Positions 17,901-24,254 of a DNA stretch of 64,000 nucleotides are shown here, piece after piece; positions within the stretch are counted from its first letter, which is position 1; each line of letters starts with the position of its first letter. Made by a program: the position numbers and the translations under genes. The notes beneath the pieces are model-generated. The model made no database searches. It had not been told where the DNA came from and was given only the letters and a program-made list of their open reading frames with translations. The stretch is from Nocardioides psychrotolerans (lineage in GTDB: Bacteria > Actinomycetota > Actinomycetes > Propionibacteriales > Nocardioidaceae): positions 62,001 to 126,000 of the forward strand of contig NZ_FOQG01000007.1 of NCBI RefSeq assembly GCF_900113685.1, written 5' to 3'.

Positions 17901-18775
17901 GCGGCGGAGAGCCGGGAGTAGAGGGGCACGACCTCGAGCGGCCCGTACCTATTTCTCGGGGTCAGGTTGAGGCCCGAGAGGACCTCGGCGGTGTCACGGA
18001 TCTCGCGCTCGCCGGGCAGGAAGACCAGGATGTCGCCAGGGCCCTCGGCGCTGAGCTCCTTGACGGCCTCGACGATCGCCTCGGTCTGGTCGCGGACCAC
18101 CACCTCGCCCTCGCTGTCGTGGGAGTCCTCCTCCGAGACCTCCATCAGCGGGCGGTAGCGGACCTCGACGGGATAGGTGCGGCCCGAGACCTCGATGATC
18201 GGCGCGGGGGTGCCGTCGGGCGCCGCGAAGTGCTCCGCGAATCGCTGAGGGTCGATGGTCGCGGAGGTGATGATCAGCTTGAGGTCGGGGCGCTGCGGGA
18301 GCAGGCGGCGCAGGTAGCCCAGGAGGAAGTCGATGTTGAGGCTGCGCTCGTGGGCCTCGTCGATGATGATCGTGTCGTACTTCATCAGCTGGCGGTCGCG
18401 CTGCAGCTCGGCGAGCAGGATGCCGTCGGTCATCAGCTTGACCCGGCTCGCGCGCGACGTCTTGTCGGTGAAGCGCACCTGGTAGCCGACGAGGTCGCCC
18501 AGCTCGGTCCCGAGCTCGGAGGCGATCCGCTCGGCCACCGAGCGCGCGGCGATCCGGCGCGGCTGGGTGTGGCCGATCAGCTTGCGCTCGCGCCCCTCCC
18601 CGAGCTGTCCGCGGCCGAGCTCCAGACAGATCTTGGGCAGCTGCGTGGTCTTGCCCGAGCCGGTCTCGCCGGCCACGATCACGACCTGGTGGTCACGGAT
18701 CGCCGCGGCGATGTCCTCGCGGCGCATGCTGACGGGCAGCTCCGCGGGATACGTGATCTGGAGCTGGTCGGTCAT
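14915..18775 (-). CDS. hrpA: ATP-dependent RNA helicase HrpA (DEAH box)
   Basis: A 1,286-residue DEAH-box helicase. Walker A GETGSGKT (36-43), DEAH at 139-142 in IIIDEAHERSL, SAT motif ITSATIDPQRF, VVLATNVAETSLTVPG and QRSGRCGRV motif VI are all present. These are followed by the HA2/OB helicase-associated region and the long C-terminal DUF3418 typical of bacterial HrpA. It remodels mRNA or ribosomal RNPs. The start is ATG 18773-18775; an ATG four codons upstream (18787) has a weak AAGG and is an alternative. Divergent from the KstD-like gene; the stop overlaps the next gene. Confidence 0.93.
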   Translation of the reverse strand: MTDQLQITYPAELPVSMRREDIAAAIRDHQVVIVAGETGSGKTTQLPKICLELGRGQLGEGRERKLIGHTQPRRIAARSVAERIASELGTELGDLVGYQVRFTDKTSRASRVKLMTDGILLAELQRDRQLMKYDTIIIDEAHERSLNIDFLLGYLRRLLPQRPDLKLIITSATIDPQRFAEHFAAPDGTPAPIIEVSGRTYPVEVRYRPLMEVSEEDSHDSEGEVVVRDQTEAIVEAVKELSAEGPGDILVFLPGEREIRDTAEVLSGLNLTPRNRYGPLEVVPLYSRLSAAEQHRVFAAHTGRRVVLATNVAETSLTVPGIRYVVDSGVARISRYSARTKVQRLPIEAISQASANQRSGRCGRVEAGIAIRLYSEEDFEGRPEFTDPEILRTNLASVILQMASLGLGEVGRFPFVEPPDRRNVTAGVQLLEELGALGTTGAAETRGGVRLTQLGRRLARLPIDPRLGRMILEAERLGCVREVIVISAALSLQDPRERPAEMRAQADQQHARFKAEGSDFLTWLNLWRYVKEQQGEMGSSAFRRMCRREFLNYLRVREWQDFESQLRQVCKEMKIDVGVPADTPDADGIHQALLSGLLSQFGLLEEVAPSTGRPGKGRRPMREYLGSRGAKFAIFPGSGLARQPPAFVMAGELVETSRLWARQNAAIKPEWAERLGGDLVKRTYSEPHWSKKRASVMAHERATLYGVPLIADRLISFGKVDRELSRELFIRHALVYGEWSTQQKFFARNRALLEEAEELEHRARRRDIVVDEHTLFDFYDARVGAEVVSGAHFDRWWKDARRLDPELLTFDPSMLRHDTAEEIREDDYPSTWSAGDGSAGEGLTFPISYHFEPGSADDGLTIDVPVATLNRVVADDFSWNVPGLREELVTELIRSLPKNLRVSFVPAPNTARAFLAAVPAGEEPLLDALERHLRSTTGVFVPRESWDWDKLAEHLRPTYRVVGDDGSEHARGKDLEALKAPLRPQFAKAMAEVASDSGLSRTGETTWVFRTIEESFRQVRAGHDVQGYPGLVDEGASIGLKVFGSQDERDARHRLGVTRLLALTLPRADRPVLDGLSNLEKLGLAGSPYPHVSELLEDCRHAVLQACVDARPPTRDQASYDVLLGEAGRAQAAELPAVVAEVIRVLDTWRATEKRLSGRADMAMLPALADMKGQVDRLVTRGFVGDAGVTQLRQLHRYLTAVQARRDRLDGGGAAVNKDRQLMDRVAELQAAYLHRLAALPEDRPPGEALRQVRWMLEEYRVSLWAQQLGTAYPVSDQRIRRSLTG

Positions 18776-18805
18776 GGCTGGGCCCATTCTGCCTTGCCGC
18801 TTGCC

Positions 18806-18819
18806 TAGAACAGGTTCTA
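18806..18819. promoter_or_regulatory. KstR-type operator
   Basis: TAGAACAGGTTCTA matches the published KstR motif TNNAACNNGTTNNA at every defined position and is itself a near-perfect palindrome. It lies 17 bases before the start of a KstD-like dehydrogenase, where a TetR-type repressor would block transcription. KstR controls cholesterol/steroid catabolism in mycobacteria and rhodococci and is relieved by CoA-linked steroid intermediates. No kstR gene is in the window. hrpA lies on the other side but is unlikely to be the target. Confidence 0.65.
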
Positions 18820-18836
18820 CTTGCGACGATCGCGCG

Positions 18837-20414
18837 GTGACGGACTCCGAGAGCCCCCTGGACACCCCCGAGCAGTACGACGTCATCGTGGTCGGGTCGG
18901 GTGGCGGCGCGATGACCGGGGCGTTCCTGGCCGCACGGTCCGGGTTGCGCACGGTCGTCGTGGAGAAGACCGCGTTGATCGGTGGGACGTCGGCCTACTC
19001 GGGCGGCGCGTGCTGGCTGCCGGGCAGCCAGGTGCAGCAGCGCGCGGGGCTGCCGGACTCGACCTCGGGGGCACGGGCCTACCTCGGGGCGATCCTGGAG
19101 TCGCCCGACACGGCCAAGGTGGAGGCCTTCCTCGCCCACTCCCCCGAGCTGGTCGCCGAGCTGGAGTCCGACGAGGGCATCGACTTCGAGTGGCTGCCCT
19201 TCGCGGAGTACTACGACGCTCCGGGTCGCGTGCCCCTGGGTCGCTCCATCCAGCCGATCAAGGTGCGCCGCGACGAGCTGCCCTCGGAGGTCGCTGAGCT
19301 GGTGCGCCCTCCCGTCGAGCTCGATCGGGCAGGGCAGGGCGGCCGACGCACGCTGACCGGGGGCCAGGCGCTCATCGCCCGCCTCGCCACGGCGTACGTC
19401 CGTGAGGGCGGTGAGATCCGCACCGGGCTGCCGGTGACGGGCTTCGTGGTCGAGGACGACCGCGTGGTCGGCGTCGCGGCGATGACGCCCGAGGGGCCGG
19501 TCACGCTGCGCGCGTCGCACGGGGTGCTGGTCGCCGCCGGCGGCTTCGAGGGCAACGCGGCGCTGCGCGCCGAGCACGGGGTGCCCGGCGCGGTCGCGTG
19601 GACGATGGCGCCGCGCGGGACCAACACGGGCGAGCCGATCGAGGCGGCGATGGCCCTCGGGGCGGCCGCGGACTTCAGCGCTGTCGGGTGGTTCTGCCCC
19701 GGCCTCGAGCACCCCGACGGCAGCGGGTCCTTCACCCTCGGCTTCCGCAGCGGCTTCTTCGTCGATGCCGCCGGGCAGCGCTTCGGCAACGAGTGCCTGC
19801 CCTACGACCGCTTCGGCCGTCTCATGGCAGCACACGCCGGCGCCGTGCCGTCGTGGTTCGTCTTCGACTCGCGCGAGGGTGGTCGACTGCCCGCGATCGC
19901 CATGCCCGAGGGTGATCCCGCCGACCACCTCGCGGCCGGCACGTGGGTGCAGGCCGACACTCTTGCTGCTCTCGCTGGGCTGATCGGGGTGCCCGTCGAC
20001 GCGCTGGTCGCGACGGCTGAGCGCTTCAACGGCTTCTGCACGACCGGCAAGGACGAGGACTTCGGCCGGGGCGAGGACGAGTACGACACGTTCTTCGCCG
20101 GCGGCACCGGACCCAACGCGGCACTGACCGGCGTCCACCAGCCGCCCTTCTTCGCCGCCCGCTTCGTGCTCTCCGACCTCGGCACCAAGGGCGGTCTCGT
20201 CACCGACACCGCAGGTCGCGTGCTGCGGCCCGACGGCTCGGTCATCGCCGGGCTCTATGCGTCCAGCAACTCCTCGGCCTCCGTCTTCGGCCCGGTCTAC
20301 CCCGGCCCCGGCGCACCCCTCGGCTCGGCGATGGTCTTCGCGTCGCTGGCCGTGCGGGACATGCTGGGGGCTGGCAGGGACGTGACGCGCTCGAGGTGCG
20401 GCGCCCTGTCCTGA
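18837..20414 (+). CDS. FAD-dependent 3-ketosteroid-delta1-dehydrogenase-like protein
   Basis: A 525-residue FAD_binding_2 flavoprotein. The dinucleotide fold is YDVIVVGSGGGAMTGAFLAA (residues 14-33), followed by EKTALIGGTSAYSGGACWLPG, the substrate-domain residues, and the C-terminal GPVYPGPGAPLG segment whose Tyr and Gly are conserved and catalytic in KstD. The family introduces the C1-C2 double bond of 3-ketosteroids or related enones. The start is GTG 18837-18839; the open frame continues upstream into hrpA antisense, so the start is set by the operator position. The KstR-type box just upstream supports a steroid role. The alternative is a fumarate-reductase-like flavoprotein of other specificity. 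Confidence 0.82.
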   Translation: MTDSESPLDTPEQYDVIVVGSGGGAMTGAFLAARSGLRTVVVEKTALIGGTSAYSGGACWLPGSQVQQRAGLPDSTSGARAYLGAILESPDTAKVEAFLAHSPELVAELESDEGIDFEWLPFAEYYDAPGRVPLGRSIQPIKVRRDELPSEVAELVRPPVELDRAGQGGRRTLTGGQALIARLATAYVREGGEIRTGLPVTGFVVEDDRVVGVAAMTPEGPVTLRASHGVLVAAGGFEGNAALRAEHGVPGAVAWTMAPRGTNTGEPIEAAMALGAAADFSAVGWFCPGLEHPDGSGSFTLGFRSGFFVDAAGQRFGNECLPYDRFGRLMAAHAGAVPSWFVFDSREGGRLPAIAMPEGDPADHLAAGTWVQADTLAALAGLIGVPVDALVATAERFNGFCTTGKDEDFGRGEDEYDTFFAGGTGPNAALTGVHQPPFFAARFVLSDLGTKGGLVTDTAGRVLRPDGSVIAGLYASSNSSASVFGPVYPGPGAPLGSAMVFASLAVRDMLGAGRDVTRSRCGALS

Positions 20415-20455
20415 GCCGGCGGCGACCCGCGCTCCACAGCGGCAGCGTCACGCTT

Positions 20456-20485
20456 CCGGGATGGTCAAACGATTGACCACCCCGG
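20456..20485. terminator. inverted repeat between convergent genes
   Basis: TGGTCAA - ACGA - TTGACCA (20462-20479) is a perfect 7-bp hairpin with flanking CCGGG/CCCGG that can extend the stem with a mismatch. It sits in the 168-base gap between the convergent KstD-like and DUF4234 genes, so a bidirectional terminator is the simplest reading. Its symmetry would also suit a regulator site, but no promoter is expected here. Confidence 0.5.
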
Positions 20486-20582
20486 GAGAGGTGATCGAGC
20501 TGCGGCTCCATCGACCACGACGAGGAGGAGCGACAGCCCTCAGGCGGGCGCGACCCGGCGCCCTCGGCACGGGCCGATCCGA

Positions 20583-21059
20583 TCAGCCCTGGACGCCCTG
20601 CGCGCGCCAGTAGTCGTTGATCGCACCGTTGGTCTTGACGAACCACACGATGGGGCCGACGAGGATGAAGATACCGGGGAAGTACCACAGGCCGGTGGCG
20701 CCGCTGACGGGCTTCTGCTGACCCTTGGCCTCATACATCCCGCCGGCCTCGGCGGAGGTGATGTAGGGCATCACGATGCCGACGAACAGCTGGAGCAGGG
20801 CGGCGACGAGGCCACCGAGGCCGCGGCCGGTGTGGCGCTTCATCTCCTCGTGGACCGAGTAGGTCCAGACGATGGCGTAGATCCCGAACGTCACGATGGC
20901 GAGCAGGATGCAGACGCCGGTGCCGCGGATCTTTCCGGTCGGGCCGGGGCCGAAGGCCTGGACGGGGGCGCCGTACGCCGGCATGGGTGCGCCGTACGCC
21001 GGTGTAGGGGCGCCGTAGGGCGGGGGGACGGTGGCGTCGGGGGTTGCGTTCTCGGTCAT
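20583..21059 (-). CDS. DUF4234 membrane protein
   Basis: A 158-residue protein: a Pro/Tyr/Gly-rich cytosolic N-terminus with repeated AYGAP units (about 14-38), then RGTGVCILLAIVTFGIYAIVW starting the DUF4234 domain and its first membrane helix. A VHEEMKRHTGRGLGG loop, a second helix (LLQLFVGIVMPYI) and a third (PGIFILVGPIVWFV) ending in KTNGAINDYW complete it. Function is unknown. It stands alone, convergent with the KstD-like gene. Confidence 0.82.
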   Translation of the reverse strand: MTENATPDATVPPPYGAPTPAYGAPMPAYGAPVQAFGPGPTGKIRGTGVCILLAIVTFGIYAIVWTYSVHEEMKRHTGRGLGGLVAALLQLFVGIVMPYITSAEAGGMYEAKGQQKPVSGATGLWYFPGIFILVGPIVWFVKTNGAINDYWRAQGVQG

Positions 21060-21488
21060 GAGGGTCCTTGAGGTTCTGCCCGAGCGGGAGGTCGGAGACG
21101 GCGACCGAAGATTAGCGGCTCGATTGCCACCGCGGGTCCGAACACCCGGACCGACACGGTCGCGCCTCAGGTGGTGTTGCCGTCGTCGCCCGGCCGTACG
21201 TCGTCATCGGTGTCAGGGAGCGTCGCGTCGTCGGGTCGGATGGCGGGCGGGATGCCACCCCGCGGACCGGGCACCTGACCCTGCTGGAAGCCGCCGGGAC
21301 CGCCACCTGGGCCGGGGCCCAAGCCACCGCCGCGGCCACGTGTCCCTCAGCAGCGCTCCGGGCCGCACGCGGATCGACGTGCGTCTGGGTGCGCGGCCGG
21401 CGTGATCGTCGAGTGACGCAACGAGCAGGTCAGCAGCGCCCTCGAGCATGCTCTGGGTGTCACTCGACGAGACCTGGAGCCTCGACGG
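21060..21488. other. gap with possible gene debris
   Basis: No intact gene is supported. On the minus strand one frame ends at 21167 with a Gly/Pro-rich then acidic tail (PPAIRPDDATLPDTDDDVRPG) that looks like a protein C-terminus. It has an in-frame stop at 21347-21349, while a different frame upstream (from 21449) reads MLEGAADLLVASLDDHAGR. A frameshifted remnant is possible but neither part matches a family I know. Confidence 0.25.
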
Positions 21489-22184
21489 TCATCCCGAGCT
21501 GCTCGGCCGCGACGTGAGCCAGCCTCCCGCCCGGGCCAGGACGAGGAGCCAGACCGAGGCGTAGACCAGGCTCGTCGTCACGTCGGTCACGTGGTGCGCG
21601 CCCTGGTAGAGCCGGGACAGCGCCACGAGGAACGGGACCAGCGCCAGCAGGCCGACCACCGTGCGACGCACGGGTGCCGACCGCAGCCGCAGGGCCAGCA
21701 CGACCGCGACGCAGCCGTAGGCGATGACCGCCGTGCCGACGTGGCCGGACGGGAAGCTGTGGTCCGGGACCAGGCCGGGGTCGAGGATCTCGACCGGCGG
21801 ACGGTCGCGGGGGGCGAGGTGCGTGCCCAGCAGGTAGATGCCGAGGTGGCCGACGACCGCGGCCACCACCAGCACCGGCCCCCGCCACGAGCGGTCGCAC
21901 ACGCCGGCCGCCACCGCGACGGCGAGCGCGACGAGCACGCCCACCCAGGTGTCGGCCACGAACGTCACGACGTCGGCGACCCGGTCGAGGCCGGGGGTGC
22001 GCCGGTCGGCGAACCAGCGCGACACATCGTCGTCGAACGCGCCCACCGACCCCGCGAGCGGGTGCGTGAGGAGCCACCCGAGGCCCACCACGGCGGCCGC
22101 GACGACGACGTACGTCGTGGCGACACGAGCCAGTCGCGCTCGCACGGAGTGGGGGGTGTCGACCTTCTCCTCCTGCTGATTCAC
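21489..22184 (-). CDS. PAP2-family phosphatase, membrane
   Basis: A 231-residue integral-membrane lipid-phosphate or pyrophosphate phosphatase. About six hydrophobic helices are visible. Active-site motifs: HLAPRDRPP (motif 1), FPSGHVGTA (motif 2, catalytic His) and SRLYQGAHHVTDV (motif 3, Ser-Arg...His...Asp). The lysine of the classical KX6RP first motif is replaced by Thr, while the Arg-Pro is kept. The start is GTG 22182-22184; the strong GGAGGAG just inside the reading frame does not serve any usable downstream start. Divergent from rocD across 114 bases. Confidence 0.82.
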   Translation of the reverse strand: MNQQEEKVDTPHSVRARLARVATTYVVVAAAVVGLGWLLTHPLAGSVGAFDDDVSRWFADRRTPGLDRVADVVTFVADTWVGVLVALAVAVAAGVCDRSWRGPVLVVAAVVGHLGIYLLGTHLAPRDRPPVEILDPGLVPDHSFPSGHVGTAVIAYGCVAVVLALRLRSAPVRRTVVGLLALVPFLVALSRLYQGAHHVTDVTTSLVYASVWLLVLARAGGWLTSRPSSSG

Positions 22185-22235
22185 CCGAGGACCGTAACGG
22201 GCACCGACCTCGGTCGCCGCCAACTGGCTATCCAC

Positions 22236-22254
22236 CAGATTGTCTGACAATCTG
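22236..22254. promoter_or_regulatory. GntR/FCD-type operator upstream of rocD
   Basis: CAGATTGTCTGACAATCTG is a perfect palindrome with 9-bp arms around one central base. The core TTGTCTGACAA fits the TNGTNNNACNA pattern bound by FadR/FCD-branch GntR regulators. It lies 44 bases ahead of rocD and 51 bases ahead of the divergent PAP2 gene. No GntR gene is in the window, so the regulator acts in trans. Confidence 0.6.
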
Positions 22255-22298
22255 AACCGTCCCCCTACAGTGGGGAGCGACCAACGAGAGGAGTGACC

Positions 22299-23522
22299 AT
22301 GACCGCGTCCCTCACCGAGAAGCAGCACGGTGTCCGCGAGCTCGCCCGCGCCGAAGAGCGCACCGCGCACAACTACCACCCCCTCCCGGTGGTGGTGGCC
22401 CACGCCGAGGGTGCCTGGATGACCGACGTCGACGGACGCCGCTTCCTGGACCTGCTCGCCGGCTACTCCGCACTGAACTTCGGCCACAGCCACCCCGCCC
22501 TGGTCGCCGCTGCCCACGCGCAGCTCGACAAGCTCACGCTGACCAGCCGTGCCTTCGTCCACGACCAGTTCGCCGACTTCTGCGCCGCGCTCGGCGACCT
22601 GTGCGGCAAGGACCTCGTGCTGCCGATGAACACCGGCGCCGAGGCCGTCGAGACCGCGATCAAGGTGGCCCGCAAGTGGGGCTACGAGGTCAAGGGCGTG
22701 CCCGCCGACCAGGCCACGATCATCGTCGCCTCGGGCAACTTCCACGGCCGCACGACCACCATCGTCGGCTTCTCCGACGACCCGGACGCGCGCGACGGCT
22801 TCGGGCCGTTCTCGCCCGGCTTCGTGACCGTTCCCTACGGCGACCTCGAGGCGCTCGAGGCCGCCATCGACGCGACGACGGTCGCCGTGCTGATCGAGCC
22901 GATCCAGGGCGAGGGCGGCGTCGTGATCCCGCCCGAGGGCTACCTGCGCGGCGTCCGCGAGGCCTGCACCCGCGAGAACGTGCTCTTCGCCGCCGACGAG
23001 ATCCAGGCCGGCCTCGGTCGCACCGGACGCACCTTCGCGTGCGACCACGAGGGCGTCGTGCCCGACATCTACATCCTCGGCAAGGCGCTCGGCGGCGGCA
23101 TCGTGCCCGTCTCCGCGATCGTCGCCGACCGCGACATCCTCGGCGTGCTCAAGCCGGGCCAGCACGGCTCGACCTTCGGCGGCAACCCGCTCGCCTGCGC
23201 GGTCGGCCACGAAGTCGTCGACATGCTCGCCACGGGCGACTTCCAGCGTCGCGCCGAGGAGCTCGGCGAGCTGCTGCGCACCCGCCTCGAGGCGATGGTG
23301 GGCCACGGCGTGCTCGCCGTCCGCGTGCGCGGGCTGTGGGCCGGCATCGACATCGACCCGTCGGTCGGCACCGGTCGCCAGGTCTGCGAGGCCCTCATGG
23401 CCCGCGGTGTCCTGGCCAAGGACACGCACGGCTCGACGATCCGGCTCGCGCCGCCGCTGGTGATCTCGGCCGAGGACCTCGAGTGGGGCCTCGACCAGCT
23501 CGCCGAGGTCGTCGGCACCTGA
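22299..23522 (+). CDS. rocD: ornithine-oxo-acid transaminase
   Basis: A 407-residue PLP class-III aminotransferase that converts ornithine and 2-oxoglutarate to glutamate semialdehyde and glutamate. Seen: LLAGYSALNFGHSHPALV near the N-terminus, NTGAEAVETAIKVARKWGY, the cofactor-binding DEIQ at 233-236, Schiff-base Lys262 in ILGKALGGG, and GQHGSTFGGNPLAC. All are strongly OAT-like. AGAGGAG six bases ahead selects the ATG at 22299 over the GTG at 22293. A GntR-type palindrome lies upstream, so arginine/ornithine or fatty-acid-type induction is plausible. Tandem stop-containing repeats and a hairpin follow the gene. Confidence 0.93.
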   Translation: MTASLTEKQHGVRELARAEERTAHNYHPLPVVVAHAEGAWMTDVDGRRFLDLLAGYSALNFGHSHPALVAAAHAQLDKLTLTSRAFVHDQFADFCAALGDLCGKDLVLPMNTGAEAVETAIKVARKWGYEVKGVPADQATIIVASGNFHGRTTTIVGFSDDPDARDGFGPFSPGFVTVPYGDLEALEAAIDATTVAVLIEPIQGEGGVVIPPEGYLRGVREACTRENVLFAADEIQAGLGRTGRTFACDHEGVVPDIYILGKALGGGIVPVSAIVADRDILGVLKPGQHGSTFGGNPLACAVGHEVVDMLATGDFQRRAEELGELLRTRLEAMVGHGVLAVRVRGLWAGIDIDPSVGTGRQVCEALMARGVLAKDTHGSTIRLAPPLVISAEDLEWGLDQLAEVVGT

Positions 23523-23570
23523 GCTCGGCACCTGATCTCGGCGACATGAGCTCGGCGATGTGAGCCGGCG
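23519..23570. repeat. degenerate 13-14-bp tandem repeat at the rocD stop codon
   Basis: Four imperfect units start at the rocD stop: CTGAGCTCGGCAC, CTGATCTCGGCGAC, ATGAGCTCGGCGAT and a partial GTGAGCCGGCG. Each holds a TGA followed by a CTCGGC-like run. It is non-coding and looks like slippage duplication of the gene end. Confidence 0.7.
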
Positions 23571-23574
23571 GTCT

Positions 23575-23600
23575 GGGCGGGTGCGACTTCTCGCCCGCCC
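23575..23600. terminator. bidirectional hairpin between rocD and the TetR gene
   Basis: GGGCGGG (23575-23581) pairs with CCCGCCC (23594-23600) around a 12-base loop in the gap between two convergent genes. No T-run is present, as is common in this GC range. Confidence 0.6.
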
Positions 23601-23608
23601 GGACCCGC

Positions 23609-24214
23609 TCAGCCAGGAATCACCCCGACCAGCGCCGGCAACGACGCGGCGATGATCTCGAGCAGCTCCTCGCGACTCACGCCAGAGGGGTCCGCGCGCC
23701 AGGTGATGACCAGCTCCTCGGTCATGGCGGCCCAACCGCGCACGACGAGGCGAGCGGCCGGCGTGTCGGTGATGATCGTGCCCTGGGCGTCCTCACGGAA
23801 GACACGGTCGGTGAGGGCCGAGCGGGCCTCGTCGTAAATTTCCCGGAGCGTGTCGTTGCCACCGGCGGCACCCTTGACGAGCGAGAGGTAGCCCTCGTAG
23901 TTGGTCACCACGTAGTCGACGTAGGCCGTCACCGAGGTCAGCAGCCGCTCGAGCGGCTCCCCCGAGGCCGGAGGGGCGGTCTGGGCGATGAGGTCGTCGG
24001 CAGCACGGCGTACGACGGCCTCGTGGAAGACGTGCTTGTTGCCGAAGTAGTGGTAGAGCAACCCGCGCGAGATGCCGGCTTCCTCGGCGAGCACGTCGAT
24101 CGAGAGCTCGTCGAGGGAACGAGTGGCCAGGAGGCGCACACCGAGGTCGAGCAGCTGGGAGCGCCGCTCCTCGGGAGAGAGCCGGACACGTGTGGTTGCG
24201 GTCACGCACCCCAT
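23609..24214 (-). CDS. TetR-family repressor of the BVMO/SDR operon
   Basis: A 201-residue regulator with an N-terminal TetR helix-turn-helix (about residues 12-60: RRSQLLDLGVRLLAT, IDVLAEEAGISRGLLYHYFGNK) and a helical ligand domain. GTG three codons in (24205) is an alternative start. It is divergent from a Baeyer-Villiger monooxygenase, and the 40-base gap contains a symmetric operator that overlaps its own start region, so autorepression plus control of the operon is the natural reading. The ligand is presumably a ketone, alcohol or acyl-CoA from that pathway. Confidence 0.88.
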   Translation of the reverse strand: MGCVTATTRVRLSPEERRSQLLDLGVRLLATRSLDELSIDVLAEEAGISRGLLYHYFGNKHVFHEAVVRRAADDLIAQTAPPASGEPLERLLTSVTAYVDYVVTNYEGYLSLVKGAAGGNDTLREIYDEARSALTDRVFREDAQGTIITDTPAARLVVRGWAAMTEELVITWRADPSGVSREELLEIIAASLPALVGVIPG

Positions 24215-24216
24215 TC

Positions 24217-24235
24217 TATTGACACCGATTCAATA
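24217..24235. promoter_or_regulatory. TetR-type operator
   Basis: TATTGA - CACCGAT - TCAATA: perfect 6-bp arms around a 7-base spacer in the 40-base gap between the TetR gene (start 24214) and the monooxygenase gene (start 24255). A TACCGT just downstream, six bases ahead of the monooxygenase ATG, could be the -10 of a leaderless transcript, so a bound repressor would block it. Confidence 0.55.
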
Positions 24236-24254
24236 AGGGCAATACCGTCGTCGC

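Noticed and set aside
14942..18808. A 1,288-codon open frame on the plus strand opposite hrpA
   Set aside because: It is antisense to a complete HrpA with all helicase motifs. Long antisense frames are expected at this GC content; its product is low-complexity Leu/Glu/Arg/Val without domains.
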